Assembly (NCBI GenBank): GCA_963691655.1
Contig: CAVNUY010000082.1
Location: 110,001-174,000 of the forward strand
Direction: 5' to 3'
DNA: 64,000 nucleotides
Origin: Toxonevra muliebris
Lineage: Eukaryota > Arthropoda > Insecta > Diptera > Pallopteridae
The notes beneath the pieces are model-generated. The model saw only the letters and a program-made list of their open reading frames with translations, was not told the origin of the DNA and did not search any database. A program made the position numbers and the translations under genes. This document shows positions 1 to 11,735 of this stretch, in pieces (position 1 is the stretch's first letter; every line of letters begins with the position of its first letter).

Positions 1-84
1 GAGACACCTTTTCTATAGGGGAGAAGACGTTTTATACTGTCGGAGACACCTTTTCTATACGAGAGAAGACGTTTTATACTGTCG

Positions 85-126
85 GAGACACCTTTTCTAT
101 AGGGGAGAAGACGTTTTATAGTGTCG
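85..126 (+). repeat. Representative consensus unit (42 bp)
   Basis: This copy matches the commonest base at every position and is used for the 1-42 numbering. Base composition is 11 A, 6 C, 12 G, 13 T. Its two halves align: GAGA, then a matching C, TTT, TATAG and G occur in both 1-20 and 21-42, with about 13-14 of 20 positions matching if one gap is allowed. TTTT tracts sit at 9-12 and 30-33. CpG dinucleotides are at 28-29 and 41-42. The unit contains GAAGAC at 23-28 and GAGAC at 1-5. There is no match to the CENP-B box pattern (TTCG followed at a fixed distance by CGGG). Confidence 0.97.
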
Positions 127-143
127 GAGACACCTTTTCTATA
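121..143. other. Inter-unit dyad symmetry (representative copy)
   Basis: Across each unit border the sequence GTGTC (37-41), GGA (42, 1, 2), GACAC (3-7) forms a perfect 5 bp stem with a 3-base loop. It can extend to TATA (33-36) pairing with TATA (14-17) if CTTTTC (8-13) is bulged. It is present in G37 units throughout the array. The C37 allele removes one stem pair, and the C39, A39, T41 and C40 alleles weaken it further. The common variants at 1, 2 and 42 lie in the loop. Short dyads are described in some centromeric satellites that lack CENP-B boxes; applying that here is inference. Confidence 0.5.
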
Positions 144-556
144 GGAGAGAAGACGTTTTATAGTGTCGGAGACACCTTTTCTATAGGAGAGAAGACGTTT
201 TATAGTGTCGGAGACACCTTTTCTATAGGAGAGAAGACGTTTTATAGTGTCGGAGACACCTTTTCTATAGGAGAGAAGACGTTTTATAGTGTCGGAGACA
301 CCTTTTCTATAGGAGAGAAGACGTTTTATACTGTCGGAGACACCTTTTCTATACGAGAGAAGACGTTTTATAGTGTCGGAGACACCTTTTCTATAGGAGA
401 GAAGACGTTTTATAGTGTCGGAGACACCTTTTCTATAGGGGAGAAGACGTTTTATAGTGTCGGAGACACCTTTTCTATAGGGGAGAAGACGTTTTATAGT
501 GTCGGAGACACCTTTTCTATAGGAGAGAAGACGTTTTATAGTGTCGGAGACACCTT

Positions 557-1170
557 ATCTATAGGGGAGAAGACGTTTTATACTGTCGGAGACACCTTTT
601 CTATACGAGAGAAGACGTTTTATAGTGTCGGAGACACCTTTTCTATAGGAGAGAAGACGTTTTATAGTGTCGGAGACACCTTTTCTATAGGAGAGAAGAC
701 GTTTTATAGTGTCGGAGACACCTTTTCTATAGGGGAGAAGACGTTTTATAGTGTCGGAGACACCTTTTCTATAGGGGAGAAGACGTTTTATACTGTCGCA
801 GACACCTTTTCTATAGGGGAGAAGACGTTTTATACTGTCGGAGACACCTTTTCTATAGGGGAGAAGACGTTTTATACTGTCGCAGACACCTTTTCTATAG
901 GAGAGAAGACGTTTTATACTGTCGGAGACACCTTTTCTATAGGAGAGAAGACGTTTTATAGTGTCGGAGACACCTTTTCTATAGGAGAGAAGACGTTTTA
1001 TACTGTCGGAGACACCTTTTCTATAGGGGAGAAGACGTTTTATAGTGTCGGAGACACCTTTTCTATAGGGGAGAAGACGTTTTATACTGTCGCAGACACC
1101 TTTTCTATAGGGGAGAAGACGTTTTATACTGTCGCAGACACCTTTTCTATAGGGGAGAAGACGTTTTATC
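557..1170 (+). repeat. 613-bp left-domain cassette, copy 1
   Basis: The interval runs from an A11 unit (CCTTATCT) to a C36 unit (TATCCTG). Between the anchors the units follow a set order: C18 unit, A20/G37 units, G20/G37 units, several C1/C37 units, then two C1 units before C36. The anchor distance of 613 bp is the same in three other copies, with only a few units differing in type. This is a higher-order repeat of about 15 units. Confidence 0.85.
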
Positions 1171-3202
1171 CTGTCGGAGACACCTTTTCTATACGAGAGA
1201 AGACGTTTTATAGTGTCGGAGACACCTTTTCTATAGGAGAGAAGACGTTTTATAGTGTCGGAGACACCTTTTCTATAGGGGAGAAGACGTTTTATAGTGT
1301 CGGAGACACCTTTTCTATAGGGGAGAAGACGTTTTATACTGTCGCAGACACCTTTTCTATAGGGGAGAAGACGTTTTATACTGTCGCAGACACCTTTTCT
1401 ATAGGGGAGAAGACGTTTTATACTGTCGGAGACACCTTTTCTATAGGGGAGAAGACGTTTTATACTGTCGCAGACACCTTTTCTATAGGAGAGAAGACGT
1501 TTTATACTGTCGGAGACACCTTTTCTATACGAGAGAAGACGTTTTATACTGTCGGAGACACCTTTTCTATAGGAGAGAAGACGTTTTATAGTGTCGGAGA
1601 CACCTTTTCTATAGGAGAGAAGACGTTTTATACTGTCGGAGACACCTTTTCTATAGGAGAGAAGACGTTTTATACTGTCGGAGACACCTTTTCTATAGGG
1701 GAGAAGACGTTTTATACTGTCGCAGACACCTTTTCTATAGGAGAGAAGACGTTTTATACTGTCGGAGACACCTTTTCTATACGAGAGAAGACGTTTTATA
1801 CTGTCGGAGACACCTTTTCTATAGGAGAGAAGACGTTTTATAGTGTCGGAGACACCTTTTCTATAGGAGAGAAGACGTTTTATAGTGTCGGAGACACCTT
1901 TTCTATAGGAGAGAAGACGTTTTATACTGTCGCAGACACCTTTTCTATACGAGAGAAGACGTTTTATAGTGTCGGAGACACCTTTTCTATACGAGAGAAG
2001 ACGTTTTATACTGTCGGAGACACCTTTTCTATAGGGGAGAAGACGTTTTATAGTGTCGGAGACACCTTTTCTATAGGGGAGAAGACGTTTTATACTGTCG
2101 CAGACACCTTTTCTATAGGGGAGAAGACGTTTTATACTGTCGCAGACACCTTTTCTATAGGGGAGAAGACGTTTTATACTGTCGCAGACACCTTTTCTAT
2201 AGGGGAGAAGACGTTTTATACTGTCGCAGACACCTTTTCTATAGGAGAGAAGACGTTTTATACTGTCGGAGACACCTTTTCTATAGGAGAGAAGACGTTT
2301 TATAGTGTCGGAGACACCTTTTCTATACGAGAGAAGACGTTTTATAGTGTCGGAGACACCTTTTCTATAGGGGAGAAGACGTTTTATAGTGTCGGAGACA
2401 CCTTTTCTATAGGGGAGAAGACGTTTTATACTGTCGCAGACACCTTTTCTATAGGGGAGAAGACGTTTTATACTGTCGCAGACACCTTTTCTATAGGGGA
2501 GAAGACGTTTTATACTGTCGGAGACACCTTTTCTATAGGGGAGAAGACGTTTTATACTGTCGCAGACACCTTTTCTATAGGAGAGAAGACGTTTTATACT
2601 GTCGGAGACACCTTTTCTATAGGAGAGAAGACGTTTTATAGTGTCGGAGACACCTTTTCTATACGAGAGAAGACGTTTTATAGTGTCGGAGACACCTTTT
2701 CTATAGGAGAGAAGACGTTTTATAGTGTCGGAGACACCTTTTCTATAGGGGAGAAGACGTTTTATACTGTCGCAGACACCTTTTCTATAGGGGAGAAGAC
2801 GTTTTATACTGTCGCAGACACCTTTTCTATAGGGGAGAAGACGTTTTATACTGTCGGAGACACCTTTTCTATAGGGGAGAAGACGTTTTATACTGTCGCA
2901 GACACCTTTTCTATAGGAGAGAAGACGTTTTATACTGTCGGAGACACCTTTTCTATAGGAGAGAAGACGTTTTATAGTGTCGGAGACACCTTTTCTATAG
3001 GAGAGAAGACGTTTTATACTGTCGGAGACACCTTTTCTATAGGGGAGAAGACGTTTTATAGTGTCGGAGACACCTTTTCTATAGGGGAGAAGACGTTTTA
3101 TAGTGTCGGAGACACCTTTTCTATAGGGGAGAAGACGTTTTATAGTGTCGGAGACACCTTTTCTATAGGAGAGAAGACGTTTTATAGTGTCGGAGACACC
3201 TT

Positions 3203-3900
3203 ATCTATAGGGGAGAAGACGTTTTATACTGTCGGAGACACCTTTTCTATACGAGAGAAGACGTTTTATAGTGTCGGAGACACCTTTTCTATAGGAGAGA
3301 AGACGTTTTATAGTGTCGGAGACACCTTTTCTATAGGAGAGAAGACGTTTTATAGTGTCGGAGACACCTTTTCTATAGGGGAGAAGACGTTTTATAGTGT
3401 CGGAGACACCTTTTCTATAGGGGAGAAGACGTTTTATACTGTCGCAGACACCTTTTCTATAAGGGAGAAGACGTTTTATACTGTCGGAGACACCTTTTCT
3501 ATAGGGGAGAAGACGTTTTATACTGTCGCAGACACCTTTTCTATAGGAGAGAAGACGTTTTATACTGTCGGAGACACCTTTTCTATACGAGAGAAGACGT
3601 TTTATACTGTCGGAGACACCTTTTCTATAGGAGAGAAGACGTTTTATACTGTCGGAGACACCTTTTCTATAGGGGAGAAGACGTTTTATAGTGTCGGAGA
3701 CACCTTTTCTATAGGGGAGAAGACGTTTTATAGTGTCGGAGACACCTTTTCTATAGGGGAGAAGACGTTTTATAGTGTCGGAGACACCTTTTCTATAGGG
3801 GAGAAGACGTTTTATACTGTCGCAGACACCTTTTCTATAGGGGAGAAGACGTTTTATACTGTCGCAGACACCTTTTCTATAGGGGAGAAGACGTTTTATC
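3203..3900 (+). repeat. Left-domain cassette, copy 2 (697 bp)
   Basis: Same anchors and general unit order as copy 1, but two units (84 bp) longer. The C36 anchors of copies 1 and 2 are 2,730 bp (65 units) apart and share about 0.4 kb of flank with the same unit order. Confidence 0.8.
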
Positions 3901-4452
3901 CTGTCGGAGACACCTTTTCTATACGAGAGAAGACGTTTTATAGTGTCGGAGACACCTTTTCTATAGGAGAGAAGACGTTTTATAGTGTCGGAGACACCTT
4001 TTCTATAGGGGAGAAGACGTTTTATAGTGTCGGAGACACCTTTTCTATAGGGGAGAAGACGTTTTATACTGTCGCAGACACCTTTTCTATAGGGGAGAAG
4101 ACGTTTTATACTGTCGCAGACACCTTTTCTATAGGGGAGAAGACGTTTTATAGTGTCGGAGACACCTTATCTATAGGGGAGAAGACGTTTTATACTGTCG
4201 GAGACACCTTTTCTATACGAGAGAAGACGTTTTATAGTGTCGGAGACACCTTTTCTATACGAGAGAAGACGTTTTATACTGTCGGAGACACCTTTTCTAT
4301 AGGAGAGAAGACGTTTTATACTGTCGCAGACACCTTTTCTATAGGAGAGAAGACGTTTTATAGTGTCGGAGACACCTTTTCTATAGGAGAGAAGACGTTT
4401 TATACTGTCGGAGACACCTTTTCTATAGGGGAGAAGATGTTTTATACTGTCG

Positions 4453-4956
4453 CAGACACCTTTTCTATAGGAGAGAAGACGTTTTATAGTGTCGGAGACA
4501 CCTTTTCTATAGGAGAGAAGACGTTTTATACTGTCGGAGACACCTTTTCTATAGGAGAGAAGACGTTTTATACTGTCGCAGACACCTTTTCTATAGGAGA
4601 GAAGACGTTTTATAGTGTCGGAGACACCTTTTCTATAGGAGAGAAGACGTTTTATACTGTCGGAGACACCTTTTCTATAGGAGAGAAGACGTTTTATACT
4701 GTCGCAGACACCTTTTCTATAGGAGAGAAGACGTTTTATAGTGTCGGAGACACCTTTTCTATAGGAGAGAAGACGTTTTATACTGTCGGAGACACCTTTT
4801 CTATAGGAGAGAAGACGTTTTATACTGTCGCAGACACCTTTTCTATAGGAGAGAAGACGTTTTATAGTGTCGGAGACACCTTTTCTATAGGAGAGAAGAC
4901 GTTTTATACTGTCGGAGACACCTTTTCTATAGGAGAGAAGACGTTTTATAGTGTCG
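4453..4956 (+). repeat. Three-unit (126-bp) higher-order repeat, four periods
   Basis: A C1 unit occurs at 4453, 4579, 4705 and 4831, exactly 126 bp apart, each followed by two G1 units alternating at position 37. All units here have A20. It is the clearest short-period higher-order repeat in the window. Confidence 0.9.
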
Positions 4957-5964
4957 GAGACACCTTTTCTATAGGAGAGAAGACGTTTTATACTGTCGGA
5001 GACACCTTTTCTATAGGGGAGAAGATGTTTTATACTGTCGCAGACACCTTTTCTATAGGGGAGAAGACGTTTTATACTGTCGCAGACACCTTTTCTATAG
5101 GGGAGAAGACGTTTTATACTGTCGGAGACACCTTTTCTATAGGAGAGAAGACGTTTTATAGTGTCGGAGACACCTTATCTATAGGGGAGAAGACGTTTTA
5201 TACTGTCGGAGACACCTTTTCTATACGAGAGAAGACGTTTTATAGTGTCGGAGACACCTTTTCTATAGGGGAGAAGACGTTTTATAGTGTCGGAGACTCC
5301 TTTTCTATAGGAGAGAAGACGTTTTATAGTGTCGGAGATACCTTTTCTATAGGAGAGAAGACGTTTTATAGTGTCGGAGACACCTTTTCTATAGGGGAGA
5401 AGACGTTTTATAGTGTCGGAGACACCTTTTCTATAGGGGAGAAGACGTTTTATAGTGTCGGAGACACCTTTTCTATAGGAGAGAAGACGTTTTATAGTGT
5501 CGGAGACACCTTATCTATAGGGGAGAAGACGTTTTATACTGTCGGAGACACCTTTTCTATACGAGAGAAGACGTTTTATAGTGTCGGAGACACCTTTTCT
5601 ATAGGAGAGAAGACGTTTTATAGTGTCGGAGACACCTTTTCTATAGGAGAGAAGACGTTTTATAGTGTCGGAGACACCTTTTCTATAGGGGAGAAGACGT
5701 TTTATAGTGTCGGAGACACCTTTTCTATAGGGGAGAAGACGTTTTATACTGTCGGAGACACCTTTTCTATAGGGGAGAAGACGTTTTATACTGTCGGAGA
5801 CACCTTTTCTATACGAGAGAAGACGTTTTATACTGTCGGAGACACCTTTTCTATAGGAGAGAAGACGTTTTATAGTGTCGGAGACACCTTTTCTATAGGA
5901 GAGAAGACGTTTTATACTGTCGGAGACACCTTTTCTATAGGAGAGAAGACGTTTTATAGTGTCG

Positions 5965-5987
5965 GAGACACCTTTTCTATAGGAGAG
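5965..5987 (+). repeat. Truncated 23-bp unit (19-bp deletion)
   Basis: The unit stops after GAGACACC, TTTTCTATAG and GAGAG, then a new GAGACACC begins. The missing 19 bases run from position 24 to 42. The flanking GAGAG/GAGAC similarity suggests slippage or exchange between the two related half-units. It shifts the phase of all later units and ends the + open frame that began at 4437. Confidence 0.95.
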
Positions 5988-8129
5988 GAGACACCTTTTC
6001 TATAGGGGAGAAGACGTTTTATACTGTCGCAGACACCTTTTCTATAGGAGAGAAGACGTTTTATACTGTCGGAGACACCTTTTCTATACGAGAGAAGACG
6101 TTTTATACTGTCGGAGACACCTTTTCTATAGGAGAGAAGACGTTTTATAGTGTCGGAGACACCTTTTCTATAGGGGAGAAGACGTTTTATAGTGTCGGAG
6201 ACACCTTTTCTATAGGGGAGAAGACGTTTTATAGTGTCGGAGACACCTTTTCTATAGGGGAGAAGACGTTTTATACTGTCGCAGACACCTTTTCTATAGG
6301 AGAGAAGACGTTTTATACTGTCGGAGACACCTTTTCTATACGAGAGAAGACGTTTTATACTGTCGCAGACACCTTTTCTATAGGGGAGAAGACGTTTTAT
6401 ACTGTCGCAGACACCTTTTCTATAGGGGAGAAGACGTTTTATACTGTCGGAGACACCTTTTCTATAGGGGAGAAGACGTTTTATACTGTCGGAGACACCT
6501 TTTCTATAGGAGAGAAGACGTTTTATAGTGTCGGAGACACCTTTTCTATAGGAGAGAAGACGTTTTATAGTGTCGGAGACACCTTTTCTATAGGAGAGAA
6601 GACGTTTTATAGTGTCGGAGACACCTTTTCTATAGGGGAGAAGACGTTTTATAGTGTCGGAGACACCTTTTCTATAGGGGAGAAAACGTTTTATAGTGTC
6701 GCAGACACCTTTTCTATAGGAGAGAAGACGTTTTATACTGTCGGAGACACCTTTTCTATAGGAGAGAAGACGTTTTATACTGTCGGAGACACCTTTTCTA
6801 TACGAGAGAAGACGTTTTATACTGTCGGAGACACCTTTTCTATAGGAGAGAAGACGTTTTATAGTGTCGGAGACACCTTTTCTATAGGGGAGAAGACGTT
6901 TTATACTGTCGCAGACACCTTTTCTATAGGGGAGAAGACGTTTTATACTGTCGGAGACACCTTTTCTATAGGAGAGAAGACGTTTTATAGTGTCGGAGAC
7001 ACCTTTTCTATAGGAGAGAAGACGTTTTATAGTGTCGGAGACACCTTTTCTATAGGAGAGAAGACGTTTTATAGTGTCGGAGACACCTTTTCTATAGGGG
7101 AGAAGACGTTTTATAGTGTCGGAGACACCTTTTCTATAGGGGAGAAGACGTTTTATACTGTCGCAGACACCTTTTCTATAGGGGAGAAGACGTTTTATAC
7201 TGTCGCAGACACCTTTTCTATAGGGGAGAAGACGTTTTATACTGTCGGAGACACCTTTTCTATAGGGGAGAAGACGTTTTATACTGTCGCAGACACCTTT
7301 TCTATAGGAGAGAAGACGTTTTATACTGTCGGAGACACCTTTTCTATACGAGAGAAGACGTTTTATACTGTCGGAGACACCTTTTCTATAGGAGAGAAGA
7401 CGTTTTATAGTGTCGGAGACACCTTTTCTATAGGAGAGAAGACGTTTTATACTGTCGGAGACACCTTTTCTATAGGAGAGAAGACGTTTTATACTGTCGG
7501 AGACACCTTTTCTATAGGGGAGAAGACGTTTTATACTGTCGGAGACACCTTTTCTATAGGGGAGAAGACGTTTTATACTGTCGCAGACACCTTTTCTATA
7601 CGAGAGAAGACGTTTTATAGTGTCGGAGACACCTTTTCTATACGAGAGAAGACGTTTTATACTGTCGGAGACACCTTTTCTATAGGAGAGAAGACGTTTT
7701 ATACTGTCGGAGACACCTTTTCTATACGAGAGAAGACGTTTTATAGTGTCGGAGACACCTTTTCTATAGGAGAGAAGACGTTTTATAGTGTCGGAGACAT
7801 CTTTTCTATAGGAGAGAAGACGTTTTATAGTGTCGGAGACACCTTTTCTATAGGAGAGAAGACGTTTTATACTGTCGCAGACACCTTTTCTATACGAGAG
7901 AAGACGTTTTATAGTGTCGGAGACACCTTTTCTATAGGAGAGAAGACGTTTTATACTGTCGGAGACACCTTTTCTATACGAGAGAAGACGTTTTATAGTG
8001 TCGGAGACACCTTTTCTATACGAGAGAAGACGTTTTATAGTGTCGGAGACACCTTTTCTATAGGAGAGAAGACGTTTTATAGTGTCGGAGACACCTTTTC
8101 TATAGGAGAGAAGACGTTTTATAGTGTCG

Positions 8130-8675
8130 GAGACACCTTTTCTATAGGAGAGAAGACGTTTTATACTGTCGGAGACACCTTTTCTATACGAGAGAAGACG
8201 TTTTATTGTGTCGGAGACACCTTTTCTATACGAGAGAAGACGTTTTATAGTGTCGGAGACACCTTTTCTATACGAGAGAAGACGTTTTATACTGTCGGAG
8301 ACACCTTTTCTATACGAGAGAAGACGTTTTATACTGTCGGAGACACCTTTTCTATACGAGAGAAGACGTTTTATACTGTCGGAGACACCTTTTCTATAGG
8401 GGAGAAGACGTTTTATAGTGTCGGAGACACCTTTTCTATAGGAGAGAAGACGTTTTATACTGTCGGAGACACCTTTTCTATACGAGAGAAGACGTTTTAT
8501 TGTGTCGGAGACACCTTTTCTATACGAGAGAAGACGTTTTATAGTGTCGGAGACACCTTTTCTATACGAGAGAAGACGTTTTATACTGTCGGAGACACCT
8601 TTTCTATACGAGAGAAGACGTTTTATACTGTCGGAGACACCTTTTCTATACGAGAGAAGACGTTTTATACTGTCG
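8130..8675 (+). repeat. Seven-unit (294-bp) local duplication marked by T36
   Basis: Six units at 8130-8381 recur at 8424-8675. The private mark is TATTGTG (T36) at 8207 and 8501. The runs of C18 units that follow remove the TAG stop of a third frame and create two 63-codon open stretches from GTG at 8208 and 8502; these are not genes. Confidence 0.9.
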
Positions 8676-8969
8676 GAGACACCTTTTCTATAGGAGAGAA
8701 GACGTTTTATAGTGTCGGAGACACCTTTTCTATACGAGAGAAGACGTTTTATACTGTCGGAGACACCTTTTCTATAGGGGAGAAGACGTTTTATACTGTC
8801 GCAGACACCTTTTCTATAGGGGAGAAGACGTTTTATACTGTCGGAGACACCTTTTCTATAGGGGAGAAGACGTTTTATACTGTCGGAGACACCTTTTCTA
8901 TACGAGAGAAGACGTTTTATACTGTCGGAGACACCTTTTCTATAGGGGAGAAGACGTTTTATAGTGTCG

Positions 8970-9389
8970 GAGACACCTTTTCTATAGGAGAGAAGACGTT
9001 TTATAGTGTCGGAGACACCTTTTCTATAGGAGAGAAGACGTTTTATAGTGTCGGAGACACCTTTTCTATAGGAGAGAAGACGTTTTATAGTGTCGGAGAC
9101 ACCTTTTCTATAGGAGAGAAGACGTTTTATAGTGTCGGAGACACCTTTTCTATAGGAGAGAAGACGTTTTATAGTGTCGGAGACACCTTTTCTATAGGAG
9201 AGAAGACGTTTTATAGTGTCGGAGACACCTTTTCTATAGGAGAGAAGACGTTTTATAGTGTCGGAGACACCTTTTCTATAGGAGAGAAGACGTTTTATAG
9301 TGTCGGAGACACCTTTTCTATAGGAGAGAAGACGTTTTATAGTGTCGGAGACACCTTTTCTATAGGAGAGAAGACGTTTTATAGTGTCG
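8970..9389 (+). repeat. Run of ten identical units
   Basis: Ten consecutive copies of the A20/G37 form with no difference between them. Neighbouring units differ at one or more sites, so this is a recent local amplification or a homogenised patch. Confidence 0.9.
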
Positions 9390-11121
9390 GAGACACCTTT
9401 TCTATAGGGGAGAAGACGTTTTATAGTGTCGGAGACACCTTTTCTATAGGGGAGAAGACGTTTTATAGTGTCGGAGACACCTTTTCTATAGGAGAGAAGA
9501 CGTTTTATAGTGTCGGAGACACCTTATCTATAGGGGAGAAGACGTTTTATACTGTCGGAGACACCTTTTCTATACGAGAGAAGACGTTTTATAGTGTCGG
9601 AGACACCTTTTCTATAGGAGAGAAGACGTTTTATAGTGTCGGAGACACCTTTTCTATAGGGGAGAAGACGTTTTATAGTGTCGGAGACACCTTTTCTATA
9701 GGGGAGAAGACGTTTTATACTGTCGCAGACACCTTTTCTATAGGGGAGAAGACGTTTTATACTGTCGGAGACACCTTTTCTATAGGGGAGAAGACGTTTT
9801 ATACTGTCGCAGACACCTTTTCTATAGGAGAGAAGACGTTTTATACTGTCGGAGACACCTTTTCTATACGAGAGAAGACGTTTTATACTGTCGGAGACAC
9901 CTTTTCTATAGGAGAGAAGACGTTTTATAGTGTCGGAGACACCTTTTCTATAGGAGAGAAGACGTTTTATACTGTCGGAGACACCTTTTCTATAGGGGAG
10001 AAGACGTTTTATAGTGTCGGAGACACCTTTTCTATAGGGGAGAAGACGTTTTATACTGTCGCAGACACCTTTTCTATAGGGGAGAAGACGTTTTATACTG
10101 TCGCAGACACCTTTTCTATAGGGGAGAAGACGTTTTATAGTGTCGGAGACACCTTTTCTATACGAGAGAAGACGTTTTATAGTGTCGGAGACACCTTTTC
10201 TATAGGAGAGAAGACGTTTTATAGTGTCGGAGACACCTTTTCTATAGGGGAGAAGACGTTTTATACTGTCGGAGACACCTTTTCTATAGGGGAGAAGACG
10301 TTTTATACTGTCGCAGACACCTTTTCTATAGGAGAGAAGACGTTTTATACTGTCGGAGACACCTTTTCTATACGAGAGAAGACGTTTTATACTGTCGGAG
10401 ACACCTTTTCTATAGGAGAGAAGACGTTTTATAGTGTCGGAGACACCTTTTCTATAGGAGAGAAGACGTTTTATAGTGTCGGAGACACCTTTTCTATAGG
10501 AGAGAAGACGTTTTATACTGTCGGAGACACCTTTTCTATAGGGGAGAAGACGTTTTATACTGTCGCAGACACCTTTTCTATACGAGAGAAGACGTTTTAT
10601 AGTGTCGGAGACACCTTTTCTATACGAGAGAAGACGTTTTATACTGTCGGAGACACCTTTTCTATAGGGGAGAAGACGTTTTATAGTGTCGGAGACACCT
10701 TTTCTATAGGGGAGAAGACGTTTTATACTGTCGCAGACACCTTTTCTATAGGGGAGAAGACGTTTTATACTGTCGCAGACACCTTTTCTATAGGGGAGAA
10801 GACGTTTTATACTGTCGGAGACACCTTTTCTATAGGGGAGAAGACGTTTTATACTGTCGCAGACACCTTTTCTATAGGAGAGAAGACGTTTTATACTGTC
10901 GGAGACACCTTTTCTATAGGAGAGAAGACGTTTTATAGTGTCGGAGACACCTTTTCTATAGGAGAGAAGACGTTTTATACTGTCGGAGACACCTTTTCTA
11001 TAGGGGAGAAGACGTTTTATAGTGTCGGAGACACCTTTTCTATAGGGGAGAAGACGTTTTATAGTGTCGGAGACACCTTTTCTATAGGAGAGAAGACGTT
11101 TTATAGTGTCGGAGACACCTT

Positions 11122-11735
11122 ATCTATAGGGGAGAAGACGTTTTATACTGTCGGAGACACCTTTTCTATACGAGAGAAGACGTTTTATAGTGTCGGAGAC
11201 ACCTTTTCTATAGGAGAGAAGACGTTTTATAGTGTCGGAGACACCTTTTCTATAGGAGAGAAGACGTTTTATAGTGTCGGAGACACCTTTTCTATAGGGG
11301 AGAAGACGTTTTATAGTGTCGGAGACACCTTTTCTATAGGGGAGAAGACGTTTTATACTGTCGCAGACACCTTTTCTATAGGGGAGAAGACGTTTTATAC
11401 TGTCGGAGACACCTTTTCTATAGGGGAGAAGACGTTTTATACTGTCGCAGACACCTTTTCTATAGGAGAGAAGACGTTTTATACTGTCGGAGACACCTTT
11501 TCTATACGAGAGAAGACGTTTTATACTGTCGGAGACACCTTTTCTATAGGAGAGAAGACGTTTTATACTGTCGGAGACACCTTTTCTATAGGGGAGAAGA
11601 CGTTTTATAGTGTCGGAGACACCTTTTCTATAGGGGAGAAGACGTTTTATACTGTCGCAGACACCTTTTCTATAGGGGAGAAGACGTTTTATACTGTCGC
11701 AGACACCTTTTCTATAGGGGAGAAGACGTTTTATC
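11122..11735 (+). repeat. 613-bp left-domain cassette, copy 3
   Basis: A11 to C36 spacing equals copy 1. Unit order is nearly the same; one or two units differ by carrying C18 instead of A20. Two more C36 units follow at 11987 and 12365, showing local reduplication of the cassette end. Confidence 0.85.

Larger units (their letters stand above)
1..5964 (+). repeat. Satellite segment A: 142 units in constant phase
   Basis: Units start at positions equal to 1 modulo 42. The segment mixes C1 units, C18 units (CTATACG), A11 units (CCTTATCT) and C36 units (TATCCTG), the signature of the left domain. It holds two copies of the 613-697 bp cassette and a three-unit higher-order repeat near 4.5-5.0 kb. 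The stop-free + frame (GDTFSIGEKTFYSV-type repeat) is open from an ATG at 4437 to 6005; that ATG is an ACG-to-ATG change at a CpG. I see no gene. Confidence 0.97.

Noticed and set aside
4437..6005. 522-codon + strand open frame of a 14-residue repeat
   Set aside because: It is the stop-free frame of the satellite between a CpG-derived ATG and the 23-bp unit. There is no ribosome site, promoter, non-repeat domain or codon-position bias.
8208..8693. Two 63-codon + strand open stretches
   Set aside because: They begin at GTG and exist only where C18 units remove a TAG. The two are a 294 bp duplication.
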